Counted from the first letter of the stretch, positions 1-10,551 are shown. The stretch: DNA of 64,000 nucleotides from Dolichospermum sp. LEGE 00240 (GCF_015207875.1 NZ_JADEVZ010000002.1:124001-188000), one strand, 5' to 3'. Notes: generated by a model not told the origin, from the letters alone. Program-made: numbers and translations.

Positions 1-50
1 AAGGCGCAAAGAGGAATCAAGAGTGTGGTCTAAATACATGAAAAATGCTG

Positions 51-166
51 TAAGTAGGTTGGCGTTAAAAATTGTCGTTGGGGGAAGGGAACAGGGAACA
101 GGAATGGAGTTTTGGGCGATTTTACTTTTCTTCACATACCTTGAAATTTTGTGGTTGACCTACTTA
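51..166. mobile_element. 116-bp miniature inverted-repeat element, copy A
   Basis: The segment starts with TAAGTAGGT and ends with ACCTACTTA, a perfect 9-bp terminal inverted repeat. The right half (GGGCGATTTTACTTTTCTT and onward) is closely matched at 33722-33837, which is also 116 bp, and at about 62724-62799. It has no coding capacity. The left half carries a heptamer-like GGGAACA repeat. It looks like a non-autonomous transposable element (MITE); the parent transposase cannot be named. Confidence 0.6.
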
Positions 167-196
167 ATCTAAAATCTAAAATCTAAAATCTAAAAT
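166..196. repeat. Heptanucleotide repeat (ATCTAAA)n upstream of valS
   Basis: Four consecutive ATCTAAA-type heptamers lie about 75 bp before the valS start. Tandem heptamers of this kind (STRR sequences) are characteristic of heterocystous cyanobacterial genomes. No clear promoter can be picked out around them. Confidence 0.75.
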
Positions 197-271
197 TGCC
201 AACAGATGACCAAGGTTTTCCACGCCTGTGGCAAAATTTAGTAAAGTTGTAATAAAATTAATATTCCCAGC

Positions 272-3200
272 ATGACTGTAACTATTCCTAATCTCCCCAG
301 TCTTTACGAAGCCTTCTCCACAGAAGCCAAATGGCAAAAATTCTGGGAAGACAATCAAGTTTACAAAGCTGACCCCAACCACAAAGGCGAACCCTACTGC
401 ATCGTTATCCCTCCACCTAACGTCACTGGCAGTTTGCACATGGGTCATGCTTTTGAGGGGGCCATCATTGACAGCCTGGTGCGTTACCACCGCATGAAAG
501 GACGGAATACTCTATGGCTACCGGGAACTGACCACGCCAGCATTGCTGTACAAACGATTTTAGAAAAACAACTCAAAGCCGAGGGGAAAACTCGCCATGA
601 TTTAGGGCGGGAAAAGTTCCTAGAACGGGCTTGGCAATGGAAGGCGGAATCTGGTGGGACAATTATTAATCAGTTAAAACGGTTAGGTGTATCCGTAGAC
701 TGGAGCCGGGAACGCTTTACATTAGATGCGGGTTTATCAAAATCTGTTTTAGAAGCATTTATTCGCCTCCATGAAGAGGGATTAATTCATCGTAGTAACT
801 ATTTGGTGAATTGGTGTCCCGCTTCTGGTTCAGCGGTGTCTGATTTAGAAGTAGAACCCAAAGAGGTAAATGGGAATCTGTGGTATTTCCGTTATCCCCT
901 CAGCGACGGTTCGGGTTTTCTGGAAGTGGCGACAACTCGCCCGGAAACCATGTTAGGTGATACAGGTGTGGCGGTTAATCCCCATGACGACAGATATAAA
1001 CACCTGATTGGGAAAACCGTAACTTTACCAATTATGAACCGGGAAATCCCGATTATTGGTGATGAATTGGTGGACGCGACTTTCGGGACAGGTTGCGTGA
1101 AGGTGACACCCGCCCATGACCCCAATGACTTTGAAATGGGTCAACGTCATGATTTGCCGTTGATTAATATTATGAACAAAGACGGCACGCTGAATGAAAA
1201 TGCCGGTGATTTTCAAGGTCAAGACCGCTTTGTGGCGCGGAAAAATTTGGTAGCCCGTTTAGATGCTGAAGGTGTTTTAGTCAAGGTTGAGGAATATAAA
1301 CATACAGTACCTTATAGCGATCGCGGCAAAGTCCCCGTTGAACCGCTGCTTTCTACTCAATGGTTTGTGAAAATCCGCCCCCTAGCTGATAAAACCCTAG
1401 ATTTTTTCGATAATCAAGACTCCCCGGAAATTGTCCCCCAACGTTGGTCTAAAGTTTATCGTGATTGGTTAGTAAATCTGCGTGATTGGTGTATTTCTCG
1501 CCAGTTGTGGTGGGGTCATCAAATCCCCGCTTGGTATGCTGTCAGCGAAACCGAAGGAGAAATTACCGATTCTACACCTTATTTTGTCGCCCGTAATGAA
1601 GAGGAAGCGCTACAAAAAGCCAAAGTGCAATTTGGGGAAGATGTCAAATTAGTTCAAGACCCCGATGTTTTAGATACTTGGTTTTCCTCTGGACTGTGGC
1701 CATTTTCCACTTTAGGTTGGCCTGAGGAAACACCAGATTTAGCGGCCTATTACCCCACAGCGACCCTAGTAGCTGGATTTGATATTATCTTTTTCTGGGT
1801 AGCTAGAATGACGATGATGGGAACACATTTTACCGGAAAAATGCCGTTTAAAACTGTGTACATTCATGGTTTAGTTAGGGATGAAAATAATAAGAAAATG
1901 TCGAAATCAGCAAATAATGGGATTGACCCATTATTGTTGATTGCTAAATATGGAACTGATGCTTTACGCTATACCTTAATTAAGGAAGTTGCGGGTGCTG
2001 GTCAGGATATTCGTTTAGAATATGACCGCAAAAAAGATGAATCTATGTCTGTGGAAGCTTCTCGCAATTTTGCCAATAAGTTGTGGAATGCAGCCAGATT
2101 TGTAATGATGAATTTGGATGGACAAACCCCAGCCCAATTAGGTCAACCAGTTCCCACAGAATTAAGTGATAAGTGGATTGTTTCCCGGTTCAACCAAGTT
2201 GTTAAACAAACAAATCATGATATTGAAAATTATGGTTTAGGTGAAGCAGCAAAGGGACTTTATGAATTTATCTGGGGTGATTTCTGTGATTGGTATATTG
2301 AATTAGTCAAATCCAGATTACAGAAAGATGCAGAACCCGCATCTCGTAAAGTTGCCCAACAAATTATTGCCTATATTTTAGAAGGGATTTTAAAATTACT
2401 CCATCCCTTTATGCCTCACATTACAGAGGAAATTTGGCAAACTCTCACCCAACAACCCACCGAAAATCCCCAACTTTTACCTTTGCAAGCATATCCTGAA
2501 GCCGATAATCATCTGATTGATTCAGCTTTGGAAACACAGTTTGATTTGTTAATTGGCACAATTCGGACAATTCGCAATTTACGAGCAGAAGCAGATATTA
2601 AACCAGGGGTAAAAATTACTGCTAATTTGCAAACTGAAAGCGAAGGTGAAAGATTTATTCTCACTGCGGGACAAGCTTATATTCAAGATTTAGCCAAGGT
2701 AGAAAATTTAACAATTGTTGATGCTAATTCTGTTGTTGTTCCCCAAGAGATTGCACAAGTTGAAGATAATAAATATGGGGGTGGATTAAAGATAATTGGT
2801 TTAACAATTGTCGCCCTTATCGGTTTGAAAGTAGCTATATTTGTGGGTAATACTGCATTAGATATTCCCTTCTTTGGTACTAGCTTTGAAATAGTTGGTT
2901 TAGGTTATGTTAGTTGGTTTGCTTTCCGTTATTTACTCAATGCGGAAGCAAGAGAAGAGTTATTTGCAAAATACTTTCCACCCAGTGAAACACCAACTGA
3001 ACCAGAATTACCACCAACCGCACCCCAAGAAAAAGAAAATTCCATTGCTGGTGTTGTCGGGACTGTACAGATAGTTATTCCCTTAAAAGGAGTTGTAGAT
3101 ATTGAAGTTGTCCGTGCAAAACTGGAGAAAAGCTTACAAAAAGCCGAAGCAGAAGCCCAATCTTTAAGTGCCAGATTAAGCAATTCTAAGTTTGTGGATA

Positions 3201-3295
3201 AAGCCCCCGCAGACGTGGTACAGACTGCAAGAGAGACTTTAGCAGAAGCACAAAAACAAGCAGAAATTTTACGCATACGTCTGGAGACATTATAG
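272..3295 (+). CDS. valS: Valyl-tRNA synthetase with CAAD membrane domain
   Basis: This enzyme charges tRNA-Val with valine. The class I signatures are clear: HMGH at residues 56-59 (HIGH motif) and KMSKS at 542-546, with the editing domain between them and the anticodon-binding domain at about 640-790. The protein is longer than a typical bacterial ValRS of about 880-950 residues. Residues about 830-915 form an inserted segment with two hydrophobic helices (about 839-862 and 873-890) matching the cyanobacterial aminoacyl-tRNA synthetase appended domain (CAAD), known to anchor such enzymes to thylakoids. The usual C-terminal coiled coil (about 930-1007) follows, so CAAD is inserted rather than appended. 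It is a single-gene unit, and the start fits the conserved N-terminus. Confidence 0.96.
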   Translation: MTVTIPNLPSLYEAFSTEAKWQKFWEDNQVYKADPNHKGEPYCIVIPPPNVTGSLHMGHAFEGAIIDSLVRYHRMKGRNTLWLPGTDHASIAVQTILEKQLKAEGKTRHDLGREKFLERAWQWKAESGGTIINQLKRLGVSVDWSRERFTLDAGLSKSVLEAFIRLHEEGLIHRSNYLVNWCPASGSAVSDLEVEPKEVNGNLWYFRYPLSDGSGFLEVATTRPETMLGDTGVAVNPHDDRYKHLIGKTVTLPIMNREIPIIGDELVDATFGTGCVKVTPAHDPNDFEMGQRHDLPLINIMNKDGTLNENAGDFQGQDRFVARKNLVARLDAEGVLVKVEEYKHTVPYSDRGKVPVEPLLSTQWFVKIRPLADKTLDFFDNQDSPEIVPQRWSKVYRDWLVNLRDWCISRQLWWGHQIPAWYAVSETEGEITDSTPYFVARNEEEALQKAKVQFGEDVKLVQDPDVLDTWFSSGLWPFSTLGWPEETPDLAAYYPTATLVAGFDIIFFWVARMTMMGTHFTGKMPFKTVYIHGLVRDENNKKMSKSANNGIDPLLLIAKYGTDALRYTLIKEVAGAGQDIRLEYDRKKDESMSVEASRNFANKLWNAARFVMMNLDGQTPAQLGQPVPTELSDKWIVSRFNQVVKQTNHDIENYGLGEAAKGLYEFIWGDFCDWYIELVKSRLQKDAEPASRKVAQQIIAYILEGILKLLHPFMPHITEEIWQTLTQQPTENPQLLPLQAYPEADNHLIDSALETQFDLLIGTIRTIRNLRAEADIKPGVKITANLQTESEGERFILTAGQAYIQDLAKVENLTIVDANSVVVPQEIAQVEDNKYGGGLKIIGLTIVALIGLKVAIFVGNTALDIPFFGTSFEIVGLGYVSWFAFRYLLNAEAREELFAKYFPPSETPTEPELPPTAPQEKENSIAGVVGTVQIVIPLKGVVDIEVVRAKLEKSLQKAEAEAQSLSARLSNSKFVDKAPADVVQTARETLAEAQKQAEILRIRLETL

Positions 3296-3298
3296 GAG

Positions 3299-3327
3299 GA
3301 GTCAGGAGTCAGGAGTCAGGAGTTAAG
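3299..3327. repeat. Heptanucleotide repeat (GGAGTCA)n
   Basis: About four GGAGTCA heptamers lie immediately downstream of the valS stop codon. They are STRR-type repeats and no gene is seen in this gap. Confidence 0.75.
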
Positions 3328-3451
3328 AGTCTCTTATCATAAGGCTTTTACTCTAGATTCTGTATCTCATTCAAGTGCATACCGCTATATCGTAGATATT
3401 GCTTTAATGGGTGATTGGTAATTAGTAATTAGTTGGGAAAATTCGCTATTA

Positions 3452-3487
3452 CCCATTACCCATTACCCATTACCTATTCCCTATTCC
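3452..3487. repeat. Heptanucleotide repeat (CCCATTA)n
   Basis: Tandem CCCATTA heptamers degrade into CCTATTC units just before the ATG at 3497. They take the place where a ribosome-binding site would be expected, and no Shine-Dalgarno sequence is visible for the next gene. Confidence 0.75.
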
Positions 3488-3496
3488 TTAAAAATT

Positions 3497-3916
3497 ATGT
3501 TATATCTTGCCCAAGTACATAAAAATGATTTTTTAGATCAATATCAATTACGTTTATTAGCACGACAAGAATCAGAAAACTTTTGGTTAACAATTTCGGA
3601 AGAAACTTTAATTCTTTTAGGAAAGGGAAATACCACAAGTAATAACTTATTAGTCTTAGTTAAACTATCTCCTACCGGTGAAATTGAAACAATTGAAGAT
3701 GCTACCGACTGGGTGATTAATCTAGTAGAAATCTATCTTTCTAAGGGAATTACTCCTGAATTTCTCAAACAAGAAGCGGTAAAAATGGAGAATTGGCAGC
3801 AAAGTTTAACCTTACAAAATCAAGATTTAGCCCGTCGTAGTTTAGAATTAGAAGCACGACGTGAACAAATTGAAGCCTTAGAAGAAAAATATCAGAACTA
3901 TGATTTACATGATTAA
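3497..3916 (+). CDS. Conserved hypothetical protein, 139 aa
   Basis: I do not recognise a named family. The N-terminal 90 residues look like a compact alpha/beta fold. The last 45 residues (about 92-137) are charged and heptad-like, consistent with a short coiled coil. There is no signal peptide or membrane segment. The gene is convergent with the acyltransferase at 4118. Its last 26 codons, stop and downstream palindrome are tandemly duplicated (3838-4127), so a second copy of its 3' end lies directly behind it. Confidence 0.65.
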   Translation: MLYLAQVHKNDFLDQYQLRLLARQESENFWLTISEETLILLGKGNTTSNNLLVLVKLSPTGEIETIEDATDWVINLVEIYLSKGITPEFLKQEAVKMENWQQSLTLQNQDLARRSLELEARREQIEALEEKYQNYDLHD

Positions 3917-4127
3917 GTTGATTTTTCTGATTAATTAATCATCTGAATCACCTAAATCAAAAAAATCACAGTTCAGACATCCTAGTTTAGAATTAGAAGC
4001 ACGACGTGAACAAATTGAAGCCTTAGAAGAAAAATATCAGAACTATGATTTACATGATTAAGTTGATTTTTCTGATTGATTAATCATCTGAATCACCTAA
4101 ATCAAAAAAATCACAGTTCAGACATCC
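3838..4127. repeat. 145-bp tandem duplication
   Basis: Positions 3838-3982 are repeated at 3983-4127 with one difference seen (an A in copy 1 is a G in copy 2, inside the palindrome). The unit holds the last 26 codons of the upstream gene, its stop, an AT-rich palindrome, and the last codons of the convergent acyltransferase gene, whose stop codon lies inside copy 2. The near identity implies a recent event. Confidence 0.9.
3915..3970. terminator. Possible bidirectional terminator
   Basis: A perfect 14-bp palindrome TGATTAATTAATCA (3928-3941) is flanked by TGATTTTT on the left and AAAAATCA on the right, between two convergent genes. Transcripts in either direction would form an AT-rich hairpin near a U-run. 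The duplicated copy at about 4060-4115 has one mismatch in the palindrome. Confidence 0.4.
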
Positions 4128-5530
4128 TTAATTAACCCCTCCAACATCACTTGTAAATCCTGCGTCAACTCACTAACACCCTTACGCAAAGCTTGTTTAT
4201 TTCCTTGACAATTTTCCCATCTTGTATTCACATTAATCGGTTCACCAACCAAAATCATGGATTGTTTTAAACCTAAACGTGGCCTTCCTGGTAAAGTAGA
4301 ATCCTGAATGCGAGACAACATATCAAACATTAATAAAAGGGTTTCTGCAAATCTTTCCGGCGTGGGTTTTTCGAGAATATAATCAGCAGTAACCGCCACA
4401 AAACTTTCCGCAATTCTCATGTGCTGCATTTTCAAATCGGCTTCTTGGGCTATCCAATCAGCTAGACCACGTTTAAAAGGTGGTAAACTGGGAATATCAG
4501 CAATATCATCTCGATAAATATAATTCCAACCAGCATCTTCTAAACGACGACATCTATCAATAAAATTACCTTGAGACTGAAGATTAAAATACTGTTCTGT
4601 AATTTTCAAAGCAGTGTCCATCAAACGGTGTAATCTAGTAATTAACACTTCATTTATAGGAACTTCTGAACTGATAATTTCTGGAAAATCTTGATGATAG
4701 AAACGGTGATAAAAATCCTCCATTTCCGAAATTAGATATGCAGCTAAACGCAAAACCCGCTGATATAAAATTCCTTCCTGTTCCTTCCCATTTGCAGTAA
4801 TTTCCGTCATGGGTAAACCGCTATCAGCTTCCAATTTAGATAATAGCCAATCTATTTTTTGCCAAGGGGGATTAACATAACTATATTTAATACCAATAGG
4901 AATAATAAAAACCTGTTCTTCGCGGTTAGCCTTTTTTAAATCTTCCACACACCAAAAACCCAATTGTGCCACACCAGGTTCTAAGGGACTGACTATACTA
5001 CTATGTCCATTTGTACCACCTTCAGGAGCGATCGCTATCGGCATTTCAGCATTAGCAAATAATTCCCTGGCCATTTGGATAGCATTTCTATCTACGCGCT
5101 TTCCCCTACGAATTGGTATCCCACCAAGTCTAGAAAATAACCATCCTAACCAATTTCCTGCCCATAAAGTCATTCCTCGTTCATACATAAAATGACTGTG
5201 AACAGGGTATTTGAGACTAATACCTTTTTCTCTAGCTGCCTGGGGAACAATCCGTGATAGCAAGTATAACATAGATAGAGGATCTTCCACCTCTGGGTGA
5301 CGGAAAGCAATTAAAAATCGGACTTTACCTGCTTGAAATTCGTGGTATAATTTAGCTAAGACTTCCGCATTTTTGGCTTCAACATTGACAATACCCGCAG
5401 GTAGCCAAGGTCTAGTTCTCACCCGCAAAATCAAAGGCAAAAACCAAGACACAACTTTAACCACAAAGGGATTATGACGTTGAGGAATAAATTTTAGCGG
5501 TGGTTGGGTGGAATGAATAGATTTAGGCAA
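4118..5530 (-). CDS. PlsC-family glycerol/phospholipid acyltransferase-like protein
   Basis: This is probably a lysophospholipid or glycerol-phosphate-type acyltransferase. The HX4D catalytic motif is present as HPEVED (His78, Asp83), and the substrate-binding block reads PEGG at about residues 169-172 in place of the usual PEGTR. At 470 residues it is about twice the size of a minimal PlsC, with a long helical C-terminal extension of unknown role. A hydrophobic segment at about 26-36 could associate with the membrane. The last three codons and the stop lie in the 145-bp tandem duplication. The exact substrate cannot be read from the sequence. Confidence 0.75.
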   Translation of the reverse strand: MPKSIHSTQPPLKFIPQRHNPFVVKVVSWFLPLILRVRTRPWLPAGIVNVEAKNAEVLAKLYHEFQAGKVRFLIAFRHPEVEDPLSMLYLLSRIVPQAAREKGISLKYPVHSHFMYERGMTLWAGNWLGWLFSRLGGIPIRRGKRVDRNAIQMARELFANAEMPIAIAPEGGTNGHSSIVSPLEPGVAQLGFWCVEDLKKANREEQVFIIPIGIKYSYVNPPWQKIDWLLSKLEADSGLPMTEITANGKEQEGILYQRVLRLAAYLISEMEDFYHRFYHQDFPEIISSEVPINEVLITRLHRLMDTALKITEQYFNLQSQGNFIDRCRRLEDAGWNYIYRDDIADIPSLPPFKRGLADWIAQEADLKMQHMRIAESFVAVTADYILEKPTPERFAETLLLMFDMLSRIQDSTLPGRPRLGLKQSMILVGEPINVNTRWENCQGNKQALRKGVSELTQDLQVMLEGLIKDV

Positions 5531-5570
5531 GTTGTTCTCCTGTGGTGTGGCAAAAAAAAGCTAAAATTGA

Positions 5571-5730
5571 GGTGAGCATTCAGCCGTCAGCCGTCAGCTA
5601 TCAGCTTTTAAGGCGGAAATACAGGTAATTAAAGCTTCCTTTTTTGCGATTCCTGCTCTTGGCTGACTGCTGATAGCTGATAGCTGAATGCCTATCGCTG
5701 CTAATTTAATTATCATAGTGAATGCTCACC
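5571..5730. mobile_element. 160-bp inverted-repeat element between divergent genes
   Basis: The segment begins with GGTGAGCATTCA and ends with its exact reverse complement TGAATGCTCACC (5719-5730). Inside are further inverted heptamer-like arrays of CAGCCGT/CAGCTAT on the left and GATAGCT on the right. There is no coding potential. It resembles a miniature element carrying STRR repeats. The right end abuts the start of the gene at 5735, so it may contribute to that gene's promoter. Confidence 0.55.
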
Positions 5731-5734
5731 CAAT

Positions 5735-6367
5735 ATGAACACACCACCAGACCAGCGAAAATTTGCCCCCGCAACCCAGCGCAACCGCGAACCCATTCTA
5801 GAATTGCTTTTACAAATATTGCCTCAACATGGGACTATATTAGAAATCGCCAGTGGCACAGGTGAACACGCTACATTTTTCTCTCACCACCTCGCACCCC
5901 GGCAATGGCTACCTTCCGACCCTAACCCCGAACTGCGTGCTAGTATCACCGCATGGGCTGAATTTCTCCCCTGTGAAGCCATGCAACCACCCATAGATTT
6001 AGATGCTAGTTCACCAATATGGCCAGTAGAAACAGAAATAATACCACAACCATCTATTTCTGCTATTGTTAATATTAACATGACTCATATTTCCCCTTGG
6101 TCAGCCTGTCTAGGACTCATGGCAGGGGCTGGGCGGATTCTCCTACCGGGTGGTATACTCTACTTGTATGGTCCCTACAAACAAAATGGCGAACATACAG
6201 CACCCAGTAACGCTGCCTTCGATGAATCTTTACAAGCACAAAATCCAGAGTGGGGAGTGCGTAACCTAGAAGATGTAGTTAAAGCTGCTGAAGCCAAAAA
6301 TTTGATATTGCACCAAACTTACCCCATGCCAGCAAATAACCTTTCCTTAGTATTTAAACATGAATAA
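5735..6367 (+). CDS. DUF938 family SAM-dependent methyltransferase-like protein
   Basis: The N-terminal signature (PATQRNREPILELL) and motif I, ILEIASGTGEH (about residues 36-46), match the DUF938 family of class I methyltransferase-like proteins. The acceptor substrate is unknown. The length (210 aa) is normal for the family. The ATG at 5735 lies 5 bp beyond the end of a 160-bp inverted-repeat element, so its upstream region consists of repeat DNA. Confidence 0.85.
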   Translation: MNTPPDQRKFAPATQRNREPILELLLQILPQHGTILEIASGTGEHATFFSHHLAPRQWLPSDPNPELRASITAWAEFLPCEAMQPPIDLDASSPIWPVETEIIPQPSISAIVNINMTHISPWSACLGLMAGAGRILLPGGILYLYGPYKQNGEHTAPSNAAFDESLQAQNPEWGVRNLEDVVKAAEAKNLILHQTYPMPANNLSLVFKHE

Positions 6368-6425
6368 TGTTTCGCGTAATCTCTCTTAGAGATCCCGCAG
6401 GGTAGACGCTAAGGAGCAAAGGAAT
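6368..6425. repeat. Dispersed repeat, left copy (inverted relative to about 7500-7565)
   Basis: The stretch from GTTTCGCGTAAT to AGGAGCAAAGG resembles, in inverse orientation, the stretch after trhO (CTTTGCGTCT to TCTGCGCGAAAC). Related CGCAAAG-type sequence occurs at 1-12, 22493-22525, 30020-30050 and 31296-31328. It is non-coding. Confidence 0.5.
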
Positions 6426-6451
6426 TTCTCTGTTTGGTTATGTATAATTAG

Positions 6452-6524
6452 TGGAGGTTAGCGGACTCGAACCGCTGACATCCTGCTTGCAAAGCAGGCG
6501 CTCTACCAACTGAGCTAAACCCCC
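6452..6524 (-). tRNA. tRNA-Ala (anticodon UGC)
   Basis: The reverse complement begins GGGGGTTTAGCTCAGTTGG and folds as a standard cloverleaf. It has a 7-bp acceptor stem with one G-U pair, D-loop GGTAGAGC, an anticodon stem CCTGC/GCAGG around TTTGCAA, and T-arm GCGGTTCGAGTCCGC. The anticodon TGC reads GCN alanine codons. The CCA end is not encoded in full. It is 73 nt with no intron. Confidence 0.97.
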
Positions 6525-6603
6525 AAGTCTGTTTTTTATGTAAAAAGGGTTAATTTTACATAACCACACCATCATAAACTATTATTATTAATTTTTCAAG
6601 ACC

Positions 6604-7497
6604 ATGAACCAAGAAAATCAGACAGTTGTTGCTGCACTATATAAATTTGTGAATCTACCTGATTGTAGCGAACTACAAGCAGCCTTATTATCCTTTTGTG
6701 AATCACAAGGGATAAAAGGAACTATCTTATTAGCACAAGAAGGCATTAACGGCACAATTGCTGGTTCTCGTCAGCAAATTGACACAGTTTTAGCCTTTCT
6801 TCGCAGTGACTCGCGGTTTGCAGATTTAGAACATAAAGAATCCTACACAGAAATTCCCCCGTTTGAACGGTTGAAAATTCGGTTAAAAAAAGAAATTGTC
6901 ACTTTAGGATTACCAGAAGTAAACCCAGCGGAAAAAGTAGGAACTTATGTCAAACCAGAAGATTGGAATGATTTAATTTCTAATCCAGAAGTCACAGTCA
7001 TTGATACCCGCAATGATTATGAATTTACCATTGGGACATTTAAAGGTGCAGAAAATCCCCAAACTCAAATATTTAGAGACTTTCCCGAATATGTACAACA
7101 ACATCTTGATCCCAAAAAACATAAAAAAGTAGCAATGTTTTGTACTGGAGGGATTCGTTGCGAAAAAGCCTCTTCCTATTTACTCTCCCAAGGTTTCGCA
7201 GAAGTTTATCACCTCCAAGGAGGTATTCTCAAATATCTAGAAGAAATTCCCCCAGAAAAAAGTTTATGGGAAGGAGAATGTTTTATTTTTGATCAAAGAG
7301 TCACAGTTAGTCATGACTTAGAAACAGGAAATCAAGAATTATGCTTTGCTTGTGGATATCCCATTTCTGAAACAGATAAAACCTCCCCAGAATATGAAAA
7401 AAATATTTCCTGTCCTCACTGTTTCCACACCTTAACACCCGAAAAAAGAAAACGACTACAGCAAAAATGGAACCATTACCAATCAACCAATCCTTAA
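6604..7497 (+). CDS. trhO: tRNA uridine(34) hydroxylase TrhO (rhodanese family)
   Basis: TrhO (YceA family) performs the prephenate-independent hydroxylation of U34 that leads to 5-methoxyuridine-type wobble modifications. The protein has the N-terminal acylphosphatase-like region ([13 protein letters not shown], about residues 43-55), a rhodanese domain with active-site Cys180 in [11 protein letters not shown], and a C-terminal cysteine-rich tail (CFACG and CPHC). The length of 297 aa is typical. A tRNA-Ala gene lies on the opposite strand immediately upstream, which is suggestive given its tRNA substrate but may be chance. Confidence 0.92.
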   Translation: MNQENQTVVAALYKFVNLPDCSELQAALLSFCESQGIKGTILLAQEGINGTIAGSRQQIDTVLAFLRSDSRFADLEHKESYTEIPPFERLKIRLKKEIVTLGLPEVNPAEKVGTYVKPEDWNDLISNPEVTVIDTRNDYEFTIGTFKGAENPQTQIFRDFPEYVQQHLDPKKHKKVAMFCTGGIRCEKASSYLLSQGFAEVYHLQGGILKYLEEIPPEKSLWEGECFIFDQRVTVSHDLETGNQELCFACGYPISETDKTSPEYEKNISCPHCFHTLTPEKRKRLQQKWNHYQSTNP

Positions 7498-7499
7498 TT

Positions 7500-7565
7500 T
7501 CTTCCTTTGCGTCTACTCTTCGAGATCACGAAGCGTGATTGCTCCTTAGCGTCTCTGCGCGAAAC
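7500..7565. repeat. Dispersed repeat, right copy
   Basis: This is a CTTTGCGTCT / CTCTGCGCGAAAC repeat, inverted relative to 6368-6425. Together they bracket tRNA-Ala and trhO. No glycine riboswitch-like structure could be made out between here and gcvP. Confidence 0.5.
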
Positions 7566-7647
7566 AAAATCAAGATATAGCAAAAACACTAATATATAAA
7601 AGTCACTATTACAATATATTAATATAGAAATCTTTGGAGAACGATTT

Positions 7648-10545
7648 GTGGTAGATCAGAAATTGGGCAACTTTACACAAAGACATATTGGACCAAACCC
7701 CGATGATGTCAAGCAAATGCTAGATTTATTGGGTCTTTCCAACCTTGATGACCTCATTGATAAAACAGTACCACAGGCAATCCGCTTTCATCAAACCCTA
7801 AATCTACCAGCAGCGCAAAGCGAATACGCAGCACTGGCAAAATTAAAGCAAATAGCCGATAAAAATCAGGTTTATCGCTCATTTATCGGTATGGGATATT
7901 ATGACTGTATTACCCCTACCGTCATTCAACGCAACATCTTAGAAAACCCCGGTTGGTACACAGCTTACACCCCTTATCAGCCAGAAATTGCCCAAGGACG
8001 TTTGGAAGCGTTGTTAAATTTCCAAACCATGATTATTGACTTGACAGGGTTGGAAATTGCTAATGCTTCTTTACTTGATGAAGGGACAGCAGCCGCAGAA
8101 GCAATGAGTATGAGTTATGGTGTGTGCAAAAACAAATCCCATAACTATTTTGTTTCTAGTGAATGTCATCCCCAAACCATTGATGTATTGCAAACACGCG
8201 CCAAACCTTTGGGTATAAACATCATTATCGGTGATCATCAAACCTTTGATTTTACCGAAACTATCTTTGGTGCAGTTTTGCAATATCCCGCAACTGACGG
8301 GACAATTTACGACTACCGCAATTTTATCACACAGTCCCATGCTCAGGGTGCATTGGTGACTGTAGCCGCAGATCCTCTGAGCTTATTATTGCTCACACCC
8401 CCCGGTGAATTAGGGGCTGATATTGCCGTAGGCAGTACCCAACGCTTTGGTATTCCCTTGGGCTTTGGGGGACCACACGCTGCTTATTTTGCGACGAAGG
8501 AAGAGTATAAACGGCTCGTTCCAGGGCGAATTGTCGGGGTATCCAAGGATGTGAATGGTAAACCTGCGTTACGTTTGGCGTTACAAACCCGTGAACAACA
8601 CATCCGCAGAGATAAAGCCACCAGTAATATTTGCACAGCGCAGGTTTTATTGGCAGTGATGGCGAGTATGTATGCAGTTTATCATGGACCCGATGGACTG
8701 AAACAAATTGCTCAAAATATCCATGAACTTACCGCAACTTTAGCCGCAGGATTGAAAAAGTTAGGTTACAAAATCACTTCGGAAAATTTCTTTGATACTC
8801 TGCGGGTAGAATTAGGAAATACCAGATTAGAAGCAATTCTCGACGCTGCACATGAGAGAAATATCAATTTGAGAATTTTTGATAATTCCACAGTTGGTAT
8901 TTCTTTAGATGAAACTACCACAGAAGCAGATTTAATTGACCTTTGGCAAATTTTCGCACTCAAAGATCAATTACCTTTCAGTGAAACAGAACTTACTTCT
9001 CTTACCAATTACCAATTACCAATTACCCATTGCCCATTACCGCGTGAAAGTAAATATCTCACTCACCCAGTTTTTAACCGTTACCATTCAGAAACTGAAT
9101 TATTACGTTATTTACATCAACTAGAAAGCAAGGATTTATCATTAACAACTTCAATGATTCCCTTGGGTTCTTGCACCATGAAGTTAAACGCAACTTCGGA
9201 AATGATTCCCGTAACTTGGGCAGAATTTGGGAAAATACATCCCTTTGCGCCAATTTCCCAAACTAGAGGTTATCAAATTCTCTTCCAACAACTAGAAGCA
9301 TGGTTAGGAGAAATTACAGGTTTTGCCGGAATTTCCTTACAACCAAATGCAGGTTCTCAAGGTGAATATGCGGGACTTTTGGTAATTCATGAATATCATC
9401 AAAGTCGGGGAGAAGGACACAGAAATGTTTGTTTAATTCCGCAATCAGCACATGGTACAAATCCCGCGAGTGCGGTAATGTGTGGGATGAAAGTAGTGGG
9501 AGTTGCTTGTGATGAACAAGGTAATATTGATGTTGAAGATTTAAAAGCCAAAGCTGAAAAACATAGTCATGAATTATCAGCTTTAATGGTGACATATCCA
9601 TCAACTCATGGGGTATTTGAAGAAGCAATTCAAGAAATTTGTGCGATAATTCATAGTCACGGTGGACAAGTTTACATGGACGGTGCTAACATGAATGCCC
9701 AAGTAGGTATTTGTCGTCCTGGTGATTTTGGTGCAGATGTCTGTCATTTGAACTTACACAAAACTTTCTGTATTCCTCATGGTGGTGGTGGTCCCGGTAT
9801 GGGTCCCATTGGTGTCGCTTCCCACCTTGTCCCGTTCTTACCCGGCCATTTTGTGACGACAATACAGGAAAATAATCCAAAATCCAAAATCCAAAATCCA
9901 AAATTCACTGGTGCTGTTTCCGCTGCACCTTGGGGTAGTGCAAGTATCTTAGTGATTTCTTGGATGTATATTATCATGATGGGTGCAGATGGGTTGACGG
10001 AAGCAACCAAAATTGCCATTCTTAATGCTAATTACATGGCTAAGAAATTAGAGTCATATTATCCGGTTTTATATCAGGGAAAAAATGGTTTAGTGGCACA
10101 TGAATGTATTTTAGATTTGCGAAGTTTGAAGAAATCAGCGCAGATTGAAATTGATGATGTTGCGAAGCGGTTAATGGATTATGGTTTTCATGCACCTACT
10201 GTTTCTTGGCCTGTGGCTGGGACAATTATGGTTGAACCAACGGAAAGTGAATCTAAACAGGAATTAGATAGATTTTGTGATGCTTTGATTGCGATTCGTG
10301 AGGAAGTTGCCGCAATTGAATCTGGTAAGATGGATATTCACGATAATCTTTTAAAAAATGCCCCTCACACTGCGGAAAGTTTGATTATTGGTGAGTGGAA
10401 TCATCCCTATTCCCGTGAACAAGCTGCTTATCCTGCAAGTTGGAATAAGGAATATAAGTTCTGGCCAAGTGTGGGGAGAATTGATGCTGCTTTTGGGGAT
10501 AGGAATTTTGTTTGTTCTTGTTTACCGATGGAGGCTTATAGTTAG
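7648..10545 (+). CDS. gcvP: Glycine dehydrogenase (decarboxylating), P-protein of the glycine cleavage system
   Basis: This is the pyridoxal-phosphate P-protein, which decarboxylates glycine and passes the aminomethyl group to H-protein; in cyanobacteria it acts in photorespiratory glycine turnover. It is the full-length single-chain form (965 aa) with both halves. The PLP lysine is Lys705 in [16 protein letters not shown]. The start is GTG at 7648, preceded by a GGAGA-like sequence. Two heptamer-repeat tracts lie inside the reading frame without breaking it: residues about 452-465 and 744-753, the latter just before [12 protein letters not shown]. No gcvT or gcvH is adjacent. Confidence 0.95.
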   Translation: MVDQKLGNFTQRHIGPNPDDVKQMLDLLGLSNLDDLIDKTVPQAIRFHQTLNLPAAQSEYAALAKLKQIADKNQVYRSFIGMGYYDCITPTVIQRNILENPGWYTAYTPYQPEIAQGRLEALLNFQTMIIDLTGLEIANASLLDEGTAAAEAMSMSYGVCKNKSHNYFVSSECHPQTIDVLQTRAKPLGINIIIGDHQTFDFTETIFGAVLQYPATDGTIYDYRNFITQSHAQGALVTVAADPLSLLLLTPPGELGADIAVGSTQRFGIPLGFGGPHAAYFATKEEYKRLVPGRIVGVSKDVNGKPALRLALQTREQHIRRDKATSNICTAQVLLAVMASMYAVYHGPDGLKQIAQNIHELTATLAAGLKKLGYKITSENFFDTLRVELGNTRLEAILDAAHERNINLRIFDNSTVGISLDETTTEADLIDLWQIFALKDQLPFSETELTSLTNYQLPITHCPLPRESKYLTHPVFNRYHSETELLRYLHQLESKDLSLTTSMIPLGSCTMKLNATSEMIPVTWAEFGKIHPFAPISQTRGYQILFQQLEAWLGEITGFAGISLQPNAGSQGEYAGLLVIHEYHQSRGEGHRNVCLIPQSAHGTNPASAVMCGMKVVGVACDEQGNIDVEDLKAKAEKHSHELSALMVTYPSTHGVFEEAIQEICAIIHSHGGQVYMDGANMNAQVGICRPGDFGADVCHLNLHKTFCIPHGGGGPGMGPIGVASHLVPFLPGHFVTTIQENNPKSKIQNPKFTGAVSAAPWGSASILVISWMYIIMMGADGLTEATKIAILNANYMAKKLESYYPVLYQGKNGLVAHECILDLRSLKKSAQIEIDDVAKRLMDYGFHAPTVSWPVAGTIMVEPTESESKQELDRFCDALIAIREEVAAIESGKMDIHDNLLKNAPHTAESLIIGEWNHPYSREQAAYPASWNKEYKFWPSVGRIDAAFGDRNFVCSCLPMEAYS
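9002..9041. repeat. In-frame STRR heptamer tract inside gcvP (CCAATTA type)
   Basis: Successive CCAATTA/CCCATTG/CCCATTA heptamers are translated as part of the P-protein (residues about 452-465, including [12 protein letters not shown]). The same repeat family is intergenic elsewhere in the window (3452-3487, 48050-48085). Confidence 0.85.
9877..9905. repeat. In-frame STRR heptamer tract inside gcvP (CCAAAAT type)
   Basis: Four CCAAAAT heptamers in a row encode [10 protein letters not shown] in a loop just upstream of the conserved [12 protein letters not shown] block. The reading frame is retained. Confidence 0.85.
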
Positions 10546-10551
10546 TTAATT

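Noticed and set aside
7498-7647. Glycine riboswitch upstream of gcvP
   Set aside because: The gap holds a dispersed repeat and AT-rich DNA; no aptamer-like conserved core could be recognised.
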